Origin: Curvivirga aplysinae | Lineage (GTDB): Bacteria > Pseudomonadota > Alphaproteobacteria > UBA8366 > Aestuariispiraceae | Assembly (NCBI RefSeq): GCF_009711445.1 | Contig: NZ_SMMC01000213.1 | Span: 1-62,127 of the forward strand | DNA: 62,127 nt | Direction: 5' to 3' | Shown here: piece after piece, positions 8,185 to 19,090 of the stretch | Layout of the letters: each line of letters begins with the position of its first letter | Numbering within the stretch: position 1 is the stretch's first letter | Notes under the pieces: model-generated | Databases searched by the model: none | The model's input: the letters and a program-made list of their open reading frames with translations, nothing else | What the model was told of the DNA's origin: nothing | Position numbers and translations under genes: made by a program

Positions 8185-8595
8185 ATGAATGATTTAGCTA
8201 ATTCCTTTTTTATTGCTGGCGCAGGTATGCGAGTGCAAGGTGCGCGTCTACGTGTGATTTCTGAAAACTTGGCAAATAAAGACTCAACAGCTCAGACCCC
8301 TGGTGGGGATCCATATCGTCGCAAAACGATTACATTTAAAAATGAGTTGGATAAAGCTCTTGGTGCAGATTTGGTGACGGTTAACAAAATTGGTGAAGAT
8401 ATGTCAGACTTTAGTTTGGAATATGATCCAGGCCATCCGGCAGCAAATGAAGATGGATATTACAAACGCCCTAATATCAACGGTTTAATTGAAATGATGG
8501 ATATGCGCGAAGCGCAACGTTCTTATGAGGCGAATTTAAGTGTGATCCGAGCGACAAAAACGATGGTGAATAATACGATTAACCTATTGAAATAA
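8185..8595 (+). CDS. flgC: Flagellar proximal rod protein FlgC
   Basis: This 136-residue rod subunit has the family motif ISENLANKDS at about residues 25-34, the PYRRKTI segment, the YKRPNINGLIEMMDMREAQR block and a C-terminal helix. FlgC pairs with FlgB in the proximal rod. It lies 23 bases after flgB with a GGAGAG ribosome site. Confidence 0.98.
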   Translation: MNDLANSFFIAGAGMRVQGARLRVISENLANKDSTAQTPGGDPYRRKTITFKNELDKALGADLVTVNKIGEDMSDFSLEYDPGHPAANEDGYYKRPNINGLIEMMDMREAQRSYEANLSVIRATKTMVNNTINLLK

Positions 8596-8710
8596 AGGTT
8601 AGAGTAAGGTAAAATAAGTTATGTAGTGATGGAAGTAGTCGGCTTGGCTGGTGAAATAGGGGTGAGAGCCTACCCATTATCTATTTGGAAACTTGCCATA
8701 GGAGAGAGTG

Positions 8711-9043
8711 ATGGCAAATATCTCTGCAGCACAAGCGGCAGCCGCTTATCGTACCAATGCTTTGAAGACCATCAATGATGCGTCTGCCATGAAGCCTAGT
8801 GACTTATCTGGTTCCAATGAAACAGGTAGTGATTTTTTGGGTATGGTTAAAGGTGCTGCGGAAACTGCAATCGACGCTAACCGACATGCTGAGCAAGTTT
8901 CTAAAGATGCGATGACCGGAAAAGCGGATTTGACTGATGTTGTGACAGCAGTAGCCTCCGCTGAGCAAACATTACAGACCGTTGTGACTGTGCGCGACAA
9001 AGTGATTAGTGCCTATCAAGAAATTTTAAAAATGCCAATCTAG
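8711..9043 (+). CDS. fliE: Flagellar hook-basal body protein FliE
   Basis: This protein of about 110 residues joins the rod to the MS ring and export gate. It has the FliE-type C-terminal block (DLTDVVTAVASAEQTLQTVV, then VRDKVISAYQEILKMPI). The ATG at 8711 is preferred over the GTG at 8708 because the AGGAGA ribosome site at 8700-8705 is well spaced only for the ATG. The 115-base gap after flgC holds no gene. Confidence 0.95.
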   Translation: MANISAAQAAAAYRTNALKTINDASAMKPSDLSGSNETGSDFLGMVKGAAETAIDANRHAEQVSKDAMTGKADLTDVVTAVASAEQTLQTVVTVRDKVISAYQEILKMPI

Positions 9044-9099
9044 GCATTTCTTACCTACTAAAATCTGCAGGAAAAATTATAGGATTGGTGAAGCTTTAA

Positions 9100-9366
9100 A
9101 TGACAGAACAGGAAGTTCTTGATTTTGCCCGCGAGGCGATTTTCCTTCTGTTGAAGCTTGGTTTGCCAGTTATGTTGATTGGGCTTGCGGTTGGCTTGGT
9201 CGTTGCGATTTTTCAATCACTGACCCAAATCCAAGAAATGGGTCTTACATTTGTTCCCAAAATTGTTACTGTATTTTTGGCTTTACTAGTACTCTTGCCA
9301 TGGATGTTGCAGTTACTGCAGGATTTTATGGCTGCTGTTGGTCATAGAATAATCGGCATTGGTTAA
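9100..9366 (+). CDS. fliQ: Flagellar biosynthesis protein FliQ
   Basis: This 88-residue export gate subunit has two membrane helices and the family motif VGLVVAIFQSLTQIQEMGLT followed by FVPKIV. FliQ packs around the FliP/FliR core of the gate. It stands in the standard order fliE-fliQ-fliR-flhB. Confidence 0.98.
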   Translation: MTEQEVLDFAREAIFLLLKLGLPVMLIGLAVGLVVAIFQSLTQIQEMGLTFVPKIVTVFLALLVLLPWMLQLLQDFMAAVGHRIIGIG

Positions 9367-9420
9367 CAGGTCGCTATCTTTTACTAGCATTAAGCAGTAA
9401 GAATCTGCTAATTCAATTTC

Positions 9421-10185
9421 ATGTATGATATTTTGGTTCCTCAAGAATTTTTTGCTTATGCGTTGGTATTTGCACGAATTGGTGCTGTGCTGATGCAAAT
9501 GCCGGCAATTGGGGAGACTTATATTAGTCCGCGTATTCGATTAATGTTTGGTATGATGTTAACACTGGTTGTGACGCCTGTTGTAAGAGATGGTTTACCA
9601 ACGATGCCGGATAGCGTTCTGTTGATACTTCTTTTATTGCTCGCTGAAATACTAATTGGAGTATTTATTGGTAGCATTATGAGGATTGTACTTTTGACAA
9701 TGGCCACCACCGGTGCTGTGATGTCTTTTGTATCAGGTTTTGCTGCCGCACAGGCTTTTAACCCGATGTTGCAAGGCCAAGGTGCTTTGCATACTGTGGT
9801 GCTTACCCTGACAGCTACAGCCGTAATATTAGCTACGGATACACATCATCTTTTAATTATGGCAACAGTAGATAGTTACCAATTATTTATTCCTGGCGAT
9901 GTGCCGATACTTGAAGATTTCTCACAGACTATCGCACGTACGGTCGCTCGGAGCTTTGTTATCGGTGTGCAATTTGCGTCGCCCTTTTTATTGGGGGCGA
10001 TCATTTATAACTCCTTACTTGGTTTGTTAGCGCGTTTGATGCCTAATTTGCAGATATTTTTTGTCGCTATGCCGTTGCAGATTTTATTAGGAATTATCCT
10101 TTTTGCGTTGGTTCTCTCTTCGGTTATACTTTGGTTTATGCGTTATTTTACAGAAACAATCGCCCCTTTTGTTGTAGTGAGTTAA
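9421..10185 (+). CDS. fliR: Flagellar biosynthesis protein FliR
   Basis: This 254-residue inner-membrane gate subunit has about six helices. Recognisable FliR segments are FARIGAVLMQMPAIGE near the N-terminus, the AEILIGVFIG segment, GAVMSFVSGFAAAQAFNP, and the C-terminal RLMPNLQIFFVAMPLQIL. FliR completes the FliP-FliQ-FliR export channel. It is followed almost at once by flhB. Confidence 0.98.
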   Translation: MYDILVPQEFFAYALVFARIGAVLMQMPAIGETYISPRIRLMFGMMLTLVVTPVVRDGLPTMPDSVLLILLLLLAEILIGVFIGSIMRIVLLTMATTGAVMSFVSGFAAAQAFNPMLQGQGALHTVVLTLTATAVILATDTHHLLIMATVDSYQLFIPGDVPILEDFSQTIARTVARSFVIGVQFASPFLLGAIIYNSLLGLLARLMPNLQIFFVAMPLQILLGIILFALVLSSVILWFMRYFTETIAPFVVVS

Positions 10186-10191
10186 AATGTC

Positions 10192-11298
10192 ATGGCTGAT
10201 GGTGATGATGGTGAAAAGTCGGAAGAGCCCACCGCGCGCAAACTTCAAAAGGCGCGAGAAAAGGGGACTGTGGCAAATAGTAAAGAGTTAACTACATGGT
10301 TAATGTTGTTAGGGGTTGCTCTTATAATTGGTGCATCTGGACCTTATGTAGCTGGCGCGATCCGTGATAAGTTGGTGGTTTTTATTGCTCAGGCACATCA
10401 AGTTCCCTTTCATAGTACCGATCTTAAAGATTTTCTATTTGATATAGTTGGCAGTGTTTTACTTATTGTTATCTGGCCAATTCTTGGATTTTTAATCTTG
10501 GCTGTGATGGGTAACGTTGGTCAATTTGGGCTCATGATTTCAGTTGAAAGTATTAAGCCAAAGTTGAGTAAGCTTGATCCTATTAAAGGGGCTAAAAAAT
10601 ATTTTAATGCCAAACAACTCGTTGAATTTGTCAAAAATATTGTGAAGCTGGTTGTTATTGGTTCTGCTGGTGTGATCACCTTGATTCCGGATTTAGGAGT
10701 GTTACAAGCTATGCCTGGGATCGATGTGGCCTTCTTGCCGCAGGAAATTTATATTCTACTTTTAAAAGTCATGTCCGTTGTTCTTTTGATTTTATTTGTG
10801 ATTGCGATTGGTGATTTAGTTTTCCAGCGGTATCAACATAAAAAACAACTTCGAATGACAAAACAAGAAGTGAAAGAGGAATTCAAAAACATCGAGGGTG
10901 ATCCGCAGGTAAAAGGCCGTATTCGTCAAATTCGTATGCAACGTGCTGCTGAACGAATGATGCAGGCAGTGCCACAGGCGGATGTTGTGGTAACCAATCC
11001 GACGCATTTTGCAATTGCATTAGCTTATGATCAAGATTCGATGGATGCGCCAAAAGTTTTGGCAAAGGGACAAGACATCATTGCGGCTCGCATTCGTGAA
11101 ATTGCCGAAGAAAATGAAATTCCGATGGTAGAAAATCCACCTCTAGCTCGTGCTTTATATGCAACGGCAGAAGTAGATGAATACATACCGGAAGAGCATT
11201 ATAAACCAGTGGCAGAAGTAATTTCCTACGTTTATAACTTGCGTTCACGCGGTAAGACAAAGGGGCGAATGGGAAAAGCTGAACAAGCGAGATTATAA
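10192..11298 (+). CDS. flhB: Flagellar biosynthesis protein FlhB
   Basis: This 368-residue switch protein of the flagellar export gate has the N-terminal family motif GEKSEEPTARKLQKAREKG, four membrane helices (about 36-58, 84-108, 143-166, 183-212) and a cytoplasmic domain with the autocleavage site N269-P270-T271-H272. Cleavage there switches export from rod/hook to filament substrates. The stop codon overlaps the cckA start (TAATG at 11296-11300), so cckA is translationally coupled to it. Confidence 0.98.
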   Translation: MADGDDGEKSEEPTARKLQKAREKGTVANSKELTTWLMLLGVALIIGASGPYVAGAIRDKLVVFIAQAHQVPFHSTDLKDFLFDIVGSVLLIVIWPILGFLILAVMGNVGQFGLMISVESIKPKLSKLDPIKGAKKYFNAKQLVEFVKNIVKLVVIGSAGVITLIPDLGVLQAMPGIDVAFLPQEIYILLLKVMSVVLLILFVIAIGDLVFQRYQHKKQLRMTKQEVKEEFKNIEGDPQVKGRIRQIRMQRAAERMMQAVPQADVVVTNPTHFAIALAYDQDSMDAPKVLAKGQDIIAARIREIAEENEIPMVENPPLARALYATAEVDEYIPEEHYKPVAEVISYVYNLRSRGKTKGRMGKAEQARL

Positions 11299-13487
11299 TG
11301 AGGCGCCTCTTATCGAAAGCTGAAAATATGCGGCCAATCAAGCATTCTTTTTGGCATGACTTAGTAGCGTTGGTAGGAGTCATTTTCTTATGTCTAGCGG
11401 TTGCATTTCTCTTATATCAGGAAAATACAAATAGTTCTGTAATATTCGTTTTAATTGCAGCTCTTTTTCTGGGGAGCATCTTTTTCTTGATTAAGCTCCG
11501 ACGTGTGACGCGTGAGCTAGCACGTACTCAATGCGAGTTACTTCTGCATAACAAACAAGAAGAATTCTTTGAATTCTCTTTTGCATTGGAAAATGCAAAT
11601 GGACAGCTTGAATTTGCAAATGAACGGTTTAGAAAGTTATTTTTCTCTAAAGCCAAAATGCCAATGAATGGCACTCCAAAATATGGGCATCGACCGTTAG
11701 AGTTGCTTGAAACGGGTAGTTTATATGATCTTGAACTTAACTCGGTAAAGGTTGAGACGCTCAAAAAGATATTAGATGTTGATGGTGAATTAGAGTTCTT
11801 ATTTCAATTTCCTAAGCAGCCCAATACTGCAAGATTAAGAATATATGTTTCCCCTTTCGATGATCGAGGAACCCTAATTTGGTCTTGTTTGCCGGAAACA
11901 AAAGAATCTAAGGAGTATCATCGTTCTCGAAAACGATTAAATTTCCTTAATGAGTTTATGGAAAATGCACCTTTTGGTCTTTTTAGTTGCGATCAAAATT
12001 TCATTCTACAGGAAGTAAATCCTAGTGCCCAAGAGGCTTTGGGGAAGGCTTATTCTAGAGGTGAAAGCTTTATAGATGCATTTCATATAGAAGATCAGGA
12101 GAAGTTGCAGAATTATCTGAAACAATTTTTTGGAGATGAGAATGTCCCCGCACATAGTATCGATGTGCGTATGAAAAACAGTATGGAAACTGTTTTTTCT
12201 GTGAATGTATTACGTTCGGGACCCCGTCAGAAAGCTGATGCGGAATTGCTTGTAAGTATGACTGATATTACAGAAAGAATGCGTCTAGAAAGTCAGTTCA
12301 CCCAATCACAAAAAATGCAAGCTGTCGGCCAATTAGCTGGAGGTGTCGCACATGATTTTAACAATATGCTGACAGCCATTATTGGTTTTTGTGATTTATT
12401 ACTTCTACGTCATCGTCCTGGGGATGCATCTTTTGTGGATACGATGCAAATTAAACAAAATGCCAATCGTGCAGCAGGCTTGGTACGACAGTTATTGGCC
12501 TTCTCCAGACGTGAGAAAGTTGAACCTAGAAATTTAAATATCGTTGATATCTTCTCCGAAATATCTTCGCTCCTGAACCGACTTATTGGTGATAATATTG
12601 AATTGGATGTTTTGCATGGTCGAGACTTAGGGCGAGTAAAATTTGATCATGTACAGTTTGAGCAAATGATTATTAATCTAGCTGTAAATGCCAGAGATGC
12701 GATGCCTCAGGGAGGGCGTCTTTCAATTCAAACGGATCAATTTATAAGCAAAAAGCCTTATCCGATACGTGATGAAATAATGCCTGCTGGAGAATATGTT
12801 AGTATTAGTGTTACGGATACTGGAACTGGAATAACCAAGGAAAATCTCAATAAGATTTTTGATCCCTTTTTCACAACTAAGGATGTCGGTGAAGGAACTG
12901 GTCTCGGTTTATCTATGGTCTTTGGCGCAGTACGGCAGTCGAAAGGGTATATCTATGTACATAGTTTGGGCGAAAATAGAGGAACAACCTTTGTTATTTA
13001 TTTACCAAAGATAGATGTATCAGAAGAGGAATTGGATGACGCTCTTTCAGAAGATATTACCGAGCAGGATAATACGGGGGGCGGGTCTATTTTATTGGTA
13101 GAAGATGAAGATGCTGTGCGTTTGTTCGCGGCACGGGCATTACGTTCAAAAGGGTACCGTGTGACAGAAGCACGTTCTGGTGAAGTTGCCCTTACTTTAT
13201 TGGAAGAGCGAGAAGAAAAGTTTGACTTGCTTGTAACTGATATGATGATGCCAAAAGTGAGCGGAGTTGAAGTCATTCATGCAACACGCCAACAATTTCC
13301 CGAAATTCCGGTTATTTGTATATCTGGTTATACCAGAGAGACCGTCGCAGCAGACTTATCCAATTTATCACATATCTATTTTCTACCTAAACCATTCAGC
13401 TTGAAGCAATTGGCCACACGGGTAAAGGAGGCTGTCGATTCGGTTGAAACAGCGGATGATGATTACAAGAATTTACCTCTTGGATAA
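11298..13487 (+). CDS. cckA: Hybrid sensor histidine kinase CckA
   Basis: This 729-residue membrane kinase has two membrane helices (about 22-40 and 48-66), two PAS-like regions (about 90-200 and 215-325), a HisKA domain with phospho-acceptor H352 in GGVAHDFNN, an HATPase domain (N box near 460-468, DTGTG at 507-511, GEGTGLGL at 531-538) and a C-terminal receiver with phospho-acceptor D648. The stretches [25 protein letters not shown] and [10 protein letters not shown] are those of CckA, which phosphorylates ChpT and through it the master regulator CtrA and CpdR. Its overlap with flhB is notable: the kinase is made with the export gate, tying motility gene expression to the CtrA relay. I see no ChpT or CtrA gene in the window. 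Confidence 0.95.
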   Translation: MRRLLSKAENMRPIKHSFWHDLVALVGVIFLCLAVAFLLYQENTNSSVIFVLIAALFLGSIFFLIKLRRVTRELARTQCELLLHNKQEEFFEFSFALENANGQLEFANERFRKLFFSKAKMPMNGTPKYGHRPLELLETGSLYDLELNSVKVETLKKILDVDGELEFLFQFPKQPNTARLRIYVSPFDDRGTLIWSCLPETKESKEYHRSRKRLNFLNEFMENAPFGLFSCDQNFILQEVNPSAQEALGKAYSRGESFIDAFHIEDQEKLQNYLKQFFGDENVPAHSIDVRMKNSMETVFSVNVLRSGPRQKADAELLVSMTDITERMRLESQFTQSQKMQAVGQLAGGVAHDFNNMLTAIIGFCDLLLLRHRPGDASFVDTMQIKQNANRAAGLVRQLLAFSRREKVEPRNLNIVDIFSEISSLLNRLIGDNIELDVLHGRDLGRVKFDHVQFEQMIINLAVNARDAMPQGGRLSIQTDQFISKKPYPIRDEIMPAGEYVSISVTDTGTGITKENLNKIFDPFFTTKDVGEGTGLGLSMVFGAVRQSKGYIYVHSLGENRGTTFVIYLPKIDVSEEELDDALSEDITEQDNTGGGSILLVEDEDAVRLFAARALRSKGYRVTEARSGEVALTLLEEREEKFDLLVTDMMMPKVSGVEVIHATRQQFPEIPVICISGYTRETVAADLSNLSHIYFLPKPFSLKQLATRVKEAVDSVETADDDYKNLPLG

Positions 13488-13513
13488 AAAAGAACAGATT
13501 CTTATTTGGAATC

Positions 13514-13628
13514 TTTAATGAGAACATCCAGTAAATAATCTGCATTATTAACGAGAACATATTTCTATAATATTGAAAAATAATGATATTTAATGAGAAT
13601 AAAAAAAGAACTTGCTTAATGAGAACAT
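13514..13628 (+). repeat. Four direct repeats (TTAATGAGAACAT) in the recA leader
   Basis: Near-identical copies lie at 13514-13527, 13548-13560, 13589-13600 and 13616-13628, with consensus TTAAtGAGAAcAT. The third ends GAGAAT rather than GAGAAC. They fill the region between cckA and recA. GAAC is the half-site of the alphaproteobacterial LexA box, but these copies are spaced 26-42 bases apart instead of the known N7 arrangement. They may be an SOS-type operator of unusual layout. Confidence 0.7.
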
Positions 13629-13698
13629 TTGCGGCACATTGCGTTTAGATGAAGCCCGTTGCAACAGGGGAAAGCCTATGAGAAAAGGGAATGAAGCA

Positions 13699-14799
13699 AT
13701 GTCGCAACCGCAATTACGTTTAGTGGATAAAGATACTATGGATAAGCAAAAAGCATTAGAAGCTGCGCTGAGTCAGATTGAGCGCTCTTTTGGTAAAGGT
13801 TCCGTGATGAAATTGGGCCAGCAGCAACATTTGGATGTTGAGGCAATTTCTACAGGCTCCCTCGGGTTGGATATCGCATTAGGGATTGGTGGCCTTCCTA
13901 AAGGACGTATCATTGAGGTTTTCGGTCCTGAAAGTTCGGGTAAGACAACATTGGCGTTACATTGTGTTGCGGAAGCTCAAAAAGCTGGTGGTACTTGTGC
14001 TTTTGTTGATGCGGAACATGCGCTGGATCCTGCTTATGCAAAGAAACTGGGTGTTGATGTTGATGAGTTATTAATCTCTCAACCTGATGCAGGTGAGCAA
14101 GCGCTGGAAATTGCGGACACGTTGGTGCGTTCTGGTGCGATTGATGTCTTGGTCGTTGATTCCGTTGCTGCATTGGTGCCGCGTGCAGAATTAGAAGGGG
14201 AGATGGGGGATACCCATGTTGGTCTCCAAGCGCGTTTGATGTCTCAAGCGCTTCGTAAATTAACAGGGTCCATTAATCGTTCCAATTGTATGGTGATCTT
14301 CATCAACCAGATTCGTATGAAAATTGGTGTGATGTTTGGTAATCCTGAAACCACAACAGGTGGTAATGCGTTGAAATTCTATGCATCCGTACGTTTGGAT
14401 ATTCGTCGTATTGGTCAGGTCAAAGATCGTGATGATGTGACAGGTAACCAGACAAGGGTTAAAGTCGTTAAAAACAAAGTGGCACCGCCATTCCGGGTGG
14501 TTGAATTTGACATCATGTATGGAGAAGGTATCTCGAAAATGGGGGAAATTCTCGATCTTGGTGTGAATGCAGGTATCGTTGATAAATCTGGTGCTTGGTT
14601 CTCCTATAATGGACAACGTATAGGCCAAGGTCGTGAAAATGCGAAAAATTTCTTGCGTGAGAACATGGAAATGACCAACGAGATTGAGCATAAAGTACGT
14701 GAGAATGCAGGTATTCTAGACAGTGCGATGTTGGAAGGGCCATCTGATTCAGAGAAAGCAGATGCAAACTTGAACCCGGATGATGATCCAACAAAATAA
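13699..14799 (+). CDS. recA: Recombinase RecA
   Basis: This RecA of about 366 residues promotes homologous strand exchange and LexA self-cleavage. The Walker A motif GPESSGKT, the MAW-like [16 protein letters not shown] segment, the Walker [10 protein letters not shown], and the loop 2 region with [20 protein letters not shown] are all intact, and the tail is acidic as usual. I prefer the ATG at 13699 ([12 protein letters not shown]), with AAGGGA eight bases before it. A start at 13678, with AGGGGA upstream, is also possible and would add seven residues. The longer open frame reaching 13612 runs through the upstream repeats and is not needed. A strong terminator follows. Confidence 0.98.
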   Translation: MSQPQLRLVDKDTMDKQKALEAALSQIERSFGKGSVMKLGQQQHLDVEAISTGSLGLDIALGIGGLPKGRIIEVFGPESSGKTTLALHCVAEAQKAGGTCAFVDAEHALDPAYAKKLGVDVDELLISQPDAGEQALEIADTLVRSGAIDVLVVDSVAALVPRAELEGEMGDTHVGLQARLMSQALRKLTGSINRSNCMVIFINQIRMKIGVMFGNPETTTGGNALKFYASVRLDIRRIGQVKDRDDVTGNQTRVKVVKNKVAPPFRVVEFDIMYGEGISKMGEILDLGVNAGIVDKSGAWFSYNGQRIGQGRENAKNFLRENMEMTNEIEHKVRENAGILDSAMLEGPSDSEKADANLNPDDDPTK

Positions 14800-14824
14800 A
14801 TCAAGTATGATCTAACAAAGTTTT

Positions 14825-14860
14825 AAGCCCTGTATGTGAAAACTGCAGGGCTTTTTCTTT
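14825..14860 (+). terminator. Rho-independent terminator after recA
   Basis: An 8-bp stem (14825-14832 with 14846-14853, AAGCCCTG and its complement) runs into a T-rich tail at 14852-14860, about 25 bases after the recA stop. Confidence 0.92.
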
Positions 14861-15074
14861 GAGTGATATAGATACGGTCGTTTGTTAAAGCTTACAAATT
14901 TGTCATAGTTTAAAAAAAAATGTTTTTTAGGCGTTGATTGAGATCGAAAAGTGTCTTTTTTCTTGCTTGTCCGCGCTAGATCAGTATCAAACTACTTAAC
15001 CAATTTACTAGGCAAATTTGTCAGAGTGATAGAGCTCTATATTTGAAAATAAGATTTTTGAGTCAGGTAGAAAA

Positions 15075-17732
15075 ATGACAACAGCTAATGACATTCGTTC
15101 AACCTTTTTGAATTACTTTGAAAAGAATGAACATGCAGTGGTGGATTCCTCTCCACTGGTACCACGTAATGATCCGACATTGATGTTTACCAATGCCGGA
15201 ATGGTGCAGTTTAAGAATGTCTTTACAGGCGCGGAAACACGCGACTACAAACGTGCGACAACGTCTCAAAAATGTGTGCGCGCAGGTGGTAAGCATAACG
15301 ATCTAGAAAATGTGGGCTATACAGCACGCCATCATACTTTCTTTGAAATGTTGGGGAATTTCTCCTTCGGTGATTATTTCAAAGACCAAGCAATTGAGAT
15401 GGCGTGGAACCTCGTAACTAAAGGTTTCGATATTCCACAAGATAAGTTGTTAGTCACTGTCTATTCCGAAGATGAAGAAGCAGCCGGATTATGGCGTAAG
15501 ATTGCAGGTTTGTCTGATGACAAAATCATTCGTATCCCAACATCCGACAATTTCTGGCAAATGGGCGACACAGGTCCATGCGGTCCATGTACCGAGATTT
15601 TCTACGATCATGGTGATCATATCTGGGGTGGCCCTCCAGGAAGTCCAGAAGAGGATGGCGATCGCTTTATCGAAATCTGGAATCTGGTCTTTATGCAATA
15701 TGAACAGATTGAACCGGGTAACCGTGTTGATCTACCAAATCCATCTATTGATACGGGTATGGGGCTGGAGCGTATCGCTGCTCTGTTACAAGGCAAGCAT
15801 AACAACTATGACATCGATATCTTCCGTGCGATCATTGAAACATGTGCGGATTTGACAGGCGTAGATGCAGATGGTGATCAAGCTGCTTCCCATAAAGTTA
15901 TCGCCGATCACTTACGTGCCTCTTCCTTCTTGATTGCGGATGGCGTATTGCCTTCAAATGAAGGCAGAGGTTATGTCTTACGCCGGATTATGCGCCGTGC
16001 AATGCGTCATGCATATTTGCTAGGGGCACGTGATCCATTGGTACACAAATTAGTACCATCCCTAATTTCTAAAATGGGCGGTCATTTTGGCGAATTAAAA
16101 CGTGCGGAATCCTTGATCACCGAGACCTTAAAACTAGAAGAGCAGCGTTTCGGCCGTACATTGGAAAAAGGTTTGCGTTTACTAGAAGGTGAAACAGACA
16201 AGCTGGGCGGTAAAGAAGCCCTTCGTGGCGATGTGGCTTTCACTTTATATGACACATATGGGTTCCCATTGGATTTGACCCAAGATATTCTTCGTGGTCA
16301 GGGACGCACTGTTGATCAAGCTGGTTTTGATGCGGCTATGGCTGAGCAGAAAGCTAAGGCCCGTGCTGCTTGGGCTGGATCCGGTGATCAAACAACAGAA
16401 ACAGTGTGGTTCGAAGTTAAAGAAGAAACGGGTGCAAGTGAATTTTTGGGTTATGAAACCGAACGTGCCGAAGGTGTTGTTTCTGCGATTGTTGCGGATG
16501 GCAAACCTGTGCTGGAAGCAAAACAGGGTGATAAAGTTAGCTTATTGGCAAACCAAACACCATTTTATGGAGAATCTGGTGGTCAGATGGGCGATATGGG
16601 GATCATTATATCGGCTGAAGGTGCGGAATTTAAAGTTTCCGATACTTTGAAGAAAGTAGATGGCTTGCATGTTCATGTTGGTGAAGTGACCAAAGGTGAC
16701 TTCAAAATTGGCGAAAGCCTCGACATGTTAGTTGATGGTGATCGTCGTACGAAATTAAAAGCAAATCATTCCGTAACTCATTTAGCACATGAAGCATTAA
16801 GACGTGTTTTAGGTGATCATGTAACTCAGAAAGGTTCGTTGGTCGCGGCTGAGGGAATGCGTTTTGACTTTGCGCATCAAAAAGCAATGACTGCGGAAGA
16901 AATTTCCGAAGTTGAAAATATCGTTAACCGTCAAATTCGGGAAAATTCCTCTGTTGCAACCCGTCAAATGACACCGGATGCGGCTATTGAAGAAGGCGCG
17001 ATGGCATTGTTCGGTGAGAAATACGGCGAAGAAGTTCGTGTGGTTTCCATGGGGAGCTCAGATACTGAAACAAAGTCTGGTGTTTATTCAACAGAACTTT
17101 GTGGTGGTACACATGTTGAGCGGACTGGTGATATTGGTTTCTTTAAAATTTCCAATGAAACGGCAGTTGCAGCAGGGGTGCGTCGTATCGAATGTCTAAC
17201 CGGGCAGGCGGCGATGGATTATGTGAATTCACATGATGCGAAGCTAGGTGAAATGGCAGCAGTCTTGAAAGCTAAACCATTAGATGTTGCTGATCGTGTT
17301 TATAACTTGATTGAAGAACGGAAAAAGTTAGAGAAGGAAGTTGCTGATCTTCGCCAGAAACTGGCTGTAAGCGGTGGTGGTTCTTCTAACAAACAAGAAG
17401 CTAAGGACGTAAATGGCGTTAATTATCTTGGACGTGTACTTTCTGACATTCCGGCAAAAGAACTAAAGCCATTAGTCGATGCGATGAAAAAAGAGATTAA
17501 GTCTGGTGTTATTGCTGCCGTGTCGGTTTCTGAGGGTAAGGGCTCTATTGTGGTTGGCGTAACGGATGATCTGACTGAAAAGTTTTCGGCGGTAGACCTT
17601 GTACGTCTTGGTTCAGCTGCAATGGGCGGTAAAGGCGGCGGTGGTCGTCCTGATATGGCGCAAGCTGGTGGACCAGATGGAAATGCTGCTGATGCTGCTG
17701 TTTCCGCGATTGAGGCTGGATTAGTAGGTTAA
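15075..17732 (+). CDS. alaS: Alanyl-tRNA synthetase
   Basis: This 885-residue enzyme charges tRNA-Ala. The order is a class II catalytic domain (motif 1 near [12 protein letters not shown], motif 2 [17 protein letters not shown], motif 3 [13 protein letters not shown]), a helical tRNA-binding region, an editing domain with the zinc-binding [11 protein letters not shown] and CGGTHV motifs, a coiled coil (about 745-775) and a glycine-rich C-Ala domain ([17 protein letters not shown]). Length and motifs are normal. It is flanked by its own terminator and a 214-base upstream spacer. The start has a modest AGG ribosome site at about 15066. Confidence 0.99.
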   Translation: MTTANDIRSTFLNYFEKNEHAVVDSSPLVPRNDPTLMFTNAGMVQFKNVFTGAETRDYKRATTSQKCVRAGGKHNDLENVGYTARHHTFFEMLGNFSFGDYFKDQAIEMAWNLVTKGFDIPQDKLLVTVYSEDEEAAGLWRKIAGLSDDKIIRIPTSDNFWQMGDTGPCGPCTEIFYDHGDHIWGGPPGSPEEDGDRFIEIWNLVFMQYEQIEPGNRVDLPNPSIDTGMGLERIAALLQGKHNNYDIDIFRAIIETCADLTGVDADGDQAASHKVIADHLRASSFLIADGVLPSNEGRGYVLRRIMRRAMRHAYLLGARDPLVHKLVPSLISKMGGHFGELKRAESLITETLKLEEQRFGRTLEKGLRLLEGETDKLGGKEALRGDVAFTLYDTYGFPLDLTQDILRGQGRTVDQAGFDAAMAEQKAKARAAWAGSGDQTTETVWFEVKEETGASEFLGYETERAEGVVSAIVADGKPVLEAKQGDKVSLLANQTPFYGESGGQMGDMGIIISAEGAEFKVSDTLKKVDGLHVHVGEVTKGDFKIGESLDMLVDGDRRTKLKANHSVTHLAHEALRRVLGDHVTQKGSLVAAEGMRFDFAHQKAMTAEEISEVENIVNRQIRENSSVATRQMTPDAAIEEGAMALFGEKYGEEVRVVSMGSSDTETKSGVYSTELCGGTHVERTGDIGFFKISNETAVAAGVRRIECLTGQAAMDYVNSHDAKLGEMAAVLKAKPLDVADRVYNLIEERKKLEKEVADLRQKLAVSGGGSSNKQEAKDVNGVNYLGRVLSDIPAKELKPLVDAMKKEIKSGVIAAVSVSEGKGSIVVGVTDDLTEKFSAVDLVRLGSAAMGGKGGGGRPDMAQAGGPDGNAADAAVSAIEAGLVG

Positions 17733-17759
17733 CTACTTTTCATCGGATAAATTAAGATG

Positions 17760-17796
17760 AACCGGGAATAAGAAGAACTATTCCCGGTTTTTCTTT
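17760..17796 (+). terminator. Rho-independent terminator after alaS
   Basis: An 11-bp perfect stem (AACCGGGAATA at 17760-17770 with its complement at 17779-17789), an 8-base loop and a T-rich tail. Confidence 0.95.
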
Positions 17797-17844
17797 AAGG
17801 GAATTTGGTTGCACGAATTCCTGATTATTCTATGATCGTTACCT

Positions 17845-19020
17845 ATGAGTATATTACGTAAAAGATTGTTTTTATTACTGGAAGGTTGGGGGCAAGCCAG
17901 TCTTACAGGGCGAATTATTGATGCTATTCTGATTTCATTGATTTTAGTGAATATTGCGGCCTTAACACTTTCTTCAGTTCACAGTTGGGCGCTGAAATAT
18001 CAGACCATGTGGGTTGCGATTGAGATATTCTCCGTAATAGTGTTTAGCGCGGAATATTTAGCTCGCATATGGGTTTGTGTGGAGAACCCTGAAAATATTG
18101 ACCTTCCTTCGTGGAAGGCGCGCCTTAAATGTATTTTTAAGCCAATTATGATTGTCGATCTTGTGGCGATCCTTCCTTTATATTTCTTTTTGTTTGGTTT
18201 TGTTGGTTTGGCAGATATGCGTTATCTGCGTATTTTCCGTGTTTTGCGTATTATGAAACTGGTTCGTTATTCCCCAGCTATGCAGATCATGGGAACAGTA
18301 TTACATGCGGAGAAGCGTGCCATATTCTCTGCTCTTATGATCGGGCTTGTCGTTTTATTTTTGGCATCCTCGGTTATTTATGCTGTGGAAGGGCATATTC
18401 AACCGGAAGCTTTTGGCTCTATACCTTCATCCATGTGGTGGGCCATGGCAACATTGACCACTGTCGGATATGGGGATGTAACGCCGATCACACTAACAGG
18501 TAAAATTGTCGGTGGGTTTGTAATGCTTATGGGGATCGGGGTTTTTGGTCTCTGGGCGGGTATTATGGCATCTGGTTTTTCTGAAGAATTACGTCGTCGG
18601 GGTTTTCAGGTGCAATGGCAAATGATTGCGCAAAATCCAATCTTTGCAAGCCTATCTGCCAAAGAAGTGTTAGAAGTCTCTCGAGAAGTGAAGCCAGTTA
18701 CACTACAGTCAAATTATTTGATCCTTCGTAAAAATGTAAAAGCGGATCGCGTGTTTTTTGTCGTATCTGGTCATGTGGAAGCCGAGTTACCTAAAGGAAC
18801 AGAAATTCTTAAAAATGGGGATTACTTTGGTGAACTTGGAATTTTACATGGAGGATTAACCTCAACCACCTTTGTAACATTAGATGAAGTACAACTTCTG
18901 GAAATGGGACGACGTAGTTTTGAAGAATTGCTGGCACGTCATCCACAAGTAAAAGAGAAGATATTAGAAAAGGCCTACAACCGACGTCACTGGTTTGATG
19001 AGGAAATTTCCGAGATTTAG
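17845..19020 (+). CDS. Voltage-sensor potassium channel with cyclic-nucleotide-binding domain
   Basis: This 391-residue protein has six membrane helices. The S4 segment has positive residues every third place (R126, R129, R132, R135, K138, R141). A pore loop with selectivity filter TTVGYGD at 205-211 and S6 follow, then a cytoplasmic cyclic-nucleotide-binding fold from about 262 to 375. The layout is that of the bacterial channel MloK1. In the phosphate-binding cassette (GELGILHGGLTST, 329-341) the arginine that normally holds the cyclic phosphate is replaced by T339, so the ligand may differ or be absent. It is probably a single-gene unit after the alaS terminator. The start at 17845 has little visible ribosome site. 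Confidence 0.92.
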   Translation: MSILRKRLFLLLEGWGQASLTGRIIDAILISLILVNIAALTLSSVHSWALKYQTMWVAIEIFSVIVFSAEYLARIWVCVENPENIDLPSWKARLKCIFKPIMIVDLVAILPLYFFLFGFVGLADMRYLRIFRVLRIMKLVRYSPAMQIMGTVLHAEKRAIFSALMIGLVVLFLASSVIYAVEGHIQPEAFGSIPSSMWWAMATLTTVGYGDVTPITLTGKIVGGFVMLMGIGVFGLWAGIMASGFSEELRRRGFQVQWQMIAQNPIFASLSAKEVLEVSREVKPVTLQSNYLILRKNVKADRVFFVVSGHVEAELPKGTEILKNGDYFGELGILHGGLTSTTFVTLDEVQLLEMGRRSFEELLARHPQVKEKILEKAYNRRHWFDEEISEI

Positions 19021-19090
19021 CCTCTTGTCCAATCGCTTGGGACTGACTAGGTTTCATACAAGATAAGTTTATTGGACGGGAGTATATGCC

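Noticed and set aside
13603-13628. Standard LexA box GAAC-N7-GAAC before recA
   Set aside because: The two GAAC copies at 13608 and 13623 are separated by 11 bases, not 7, so the classic box is not present; the repeats are reported instead as an unusual array.
14260-14691. Minus-strand frame of 143 residues opposite recA
   Set aside because: Antisense shadow of a strongly conserved gene.
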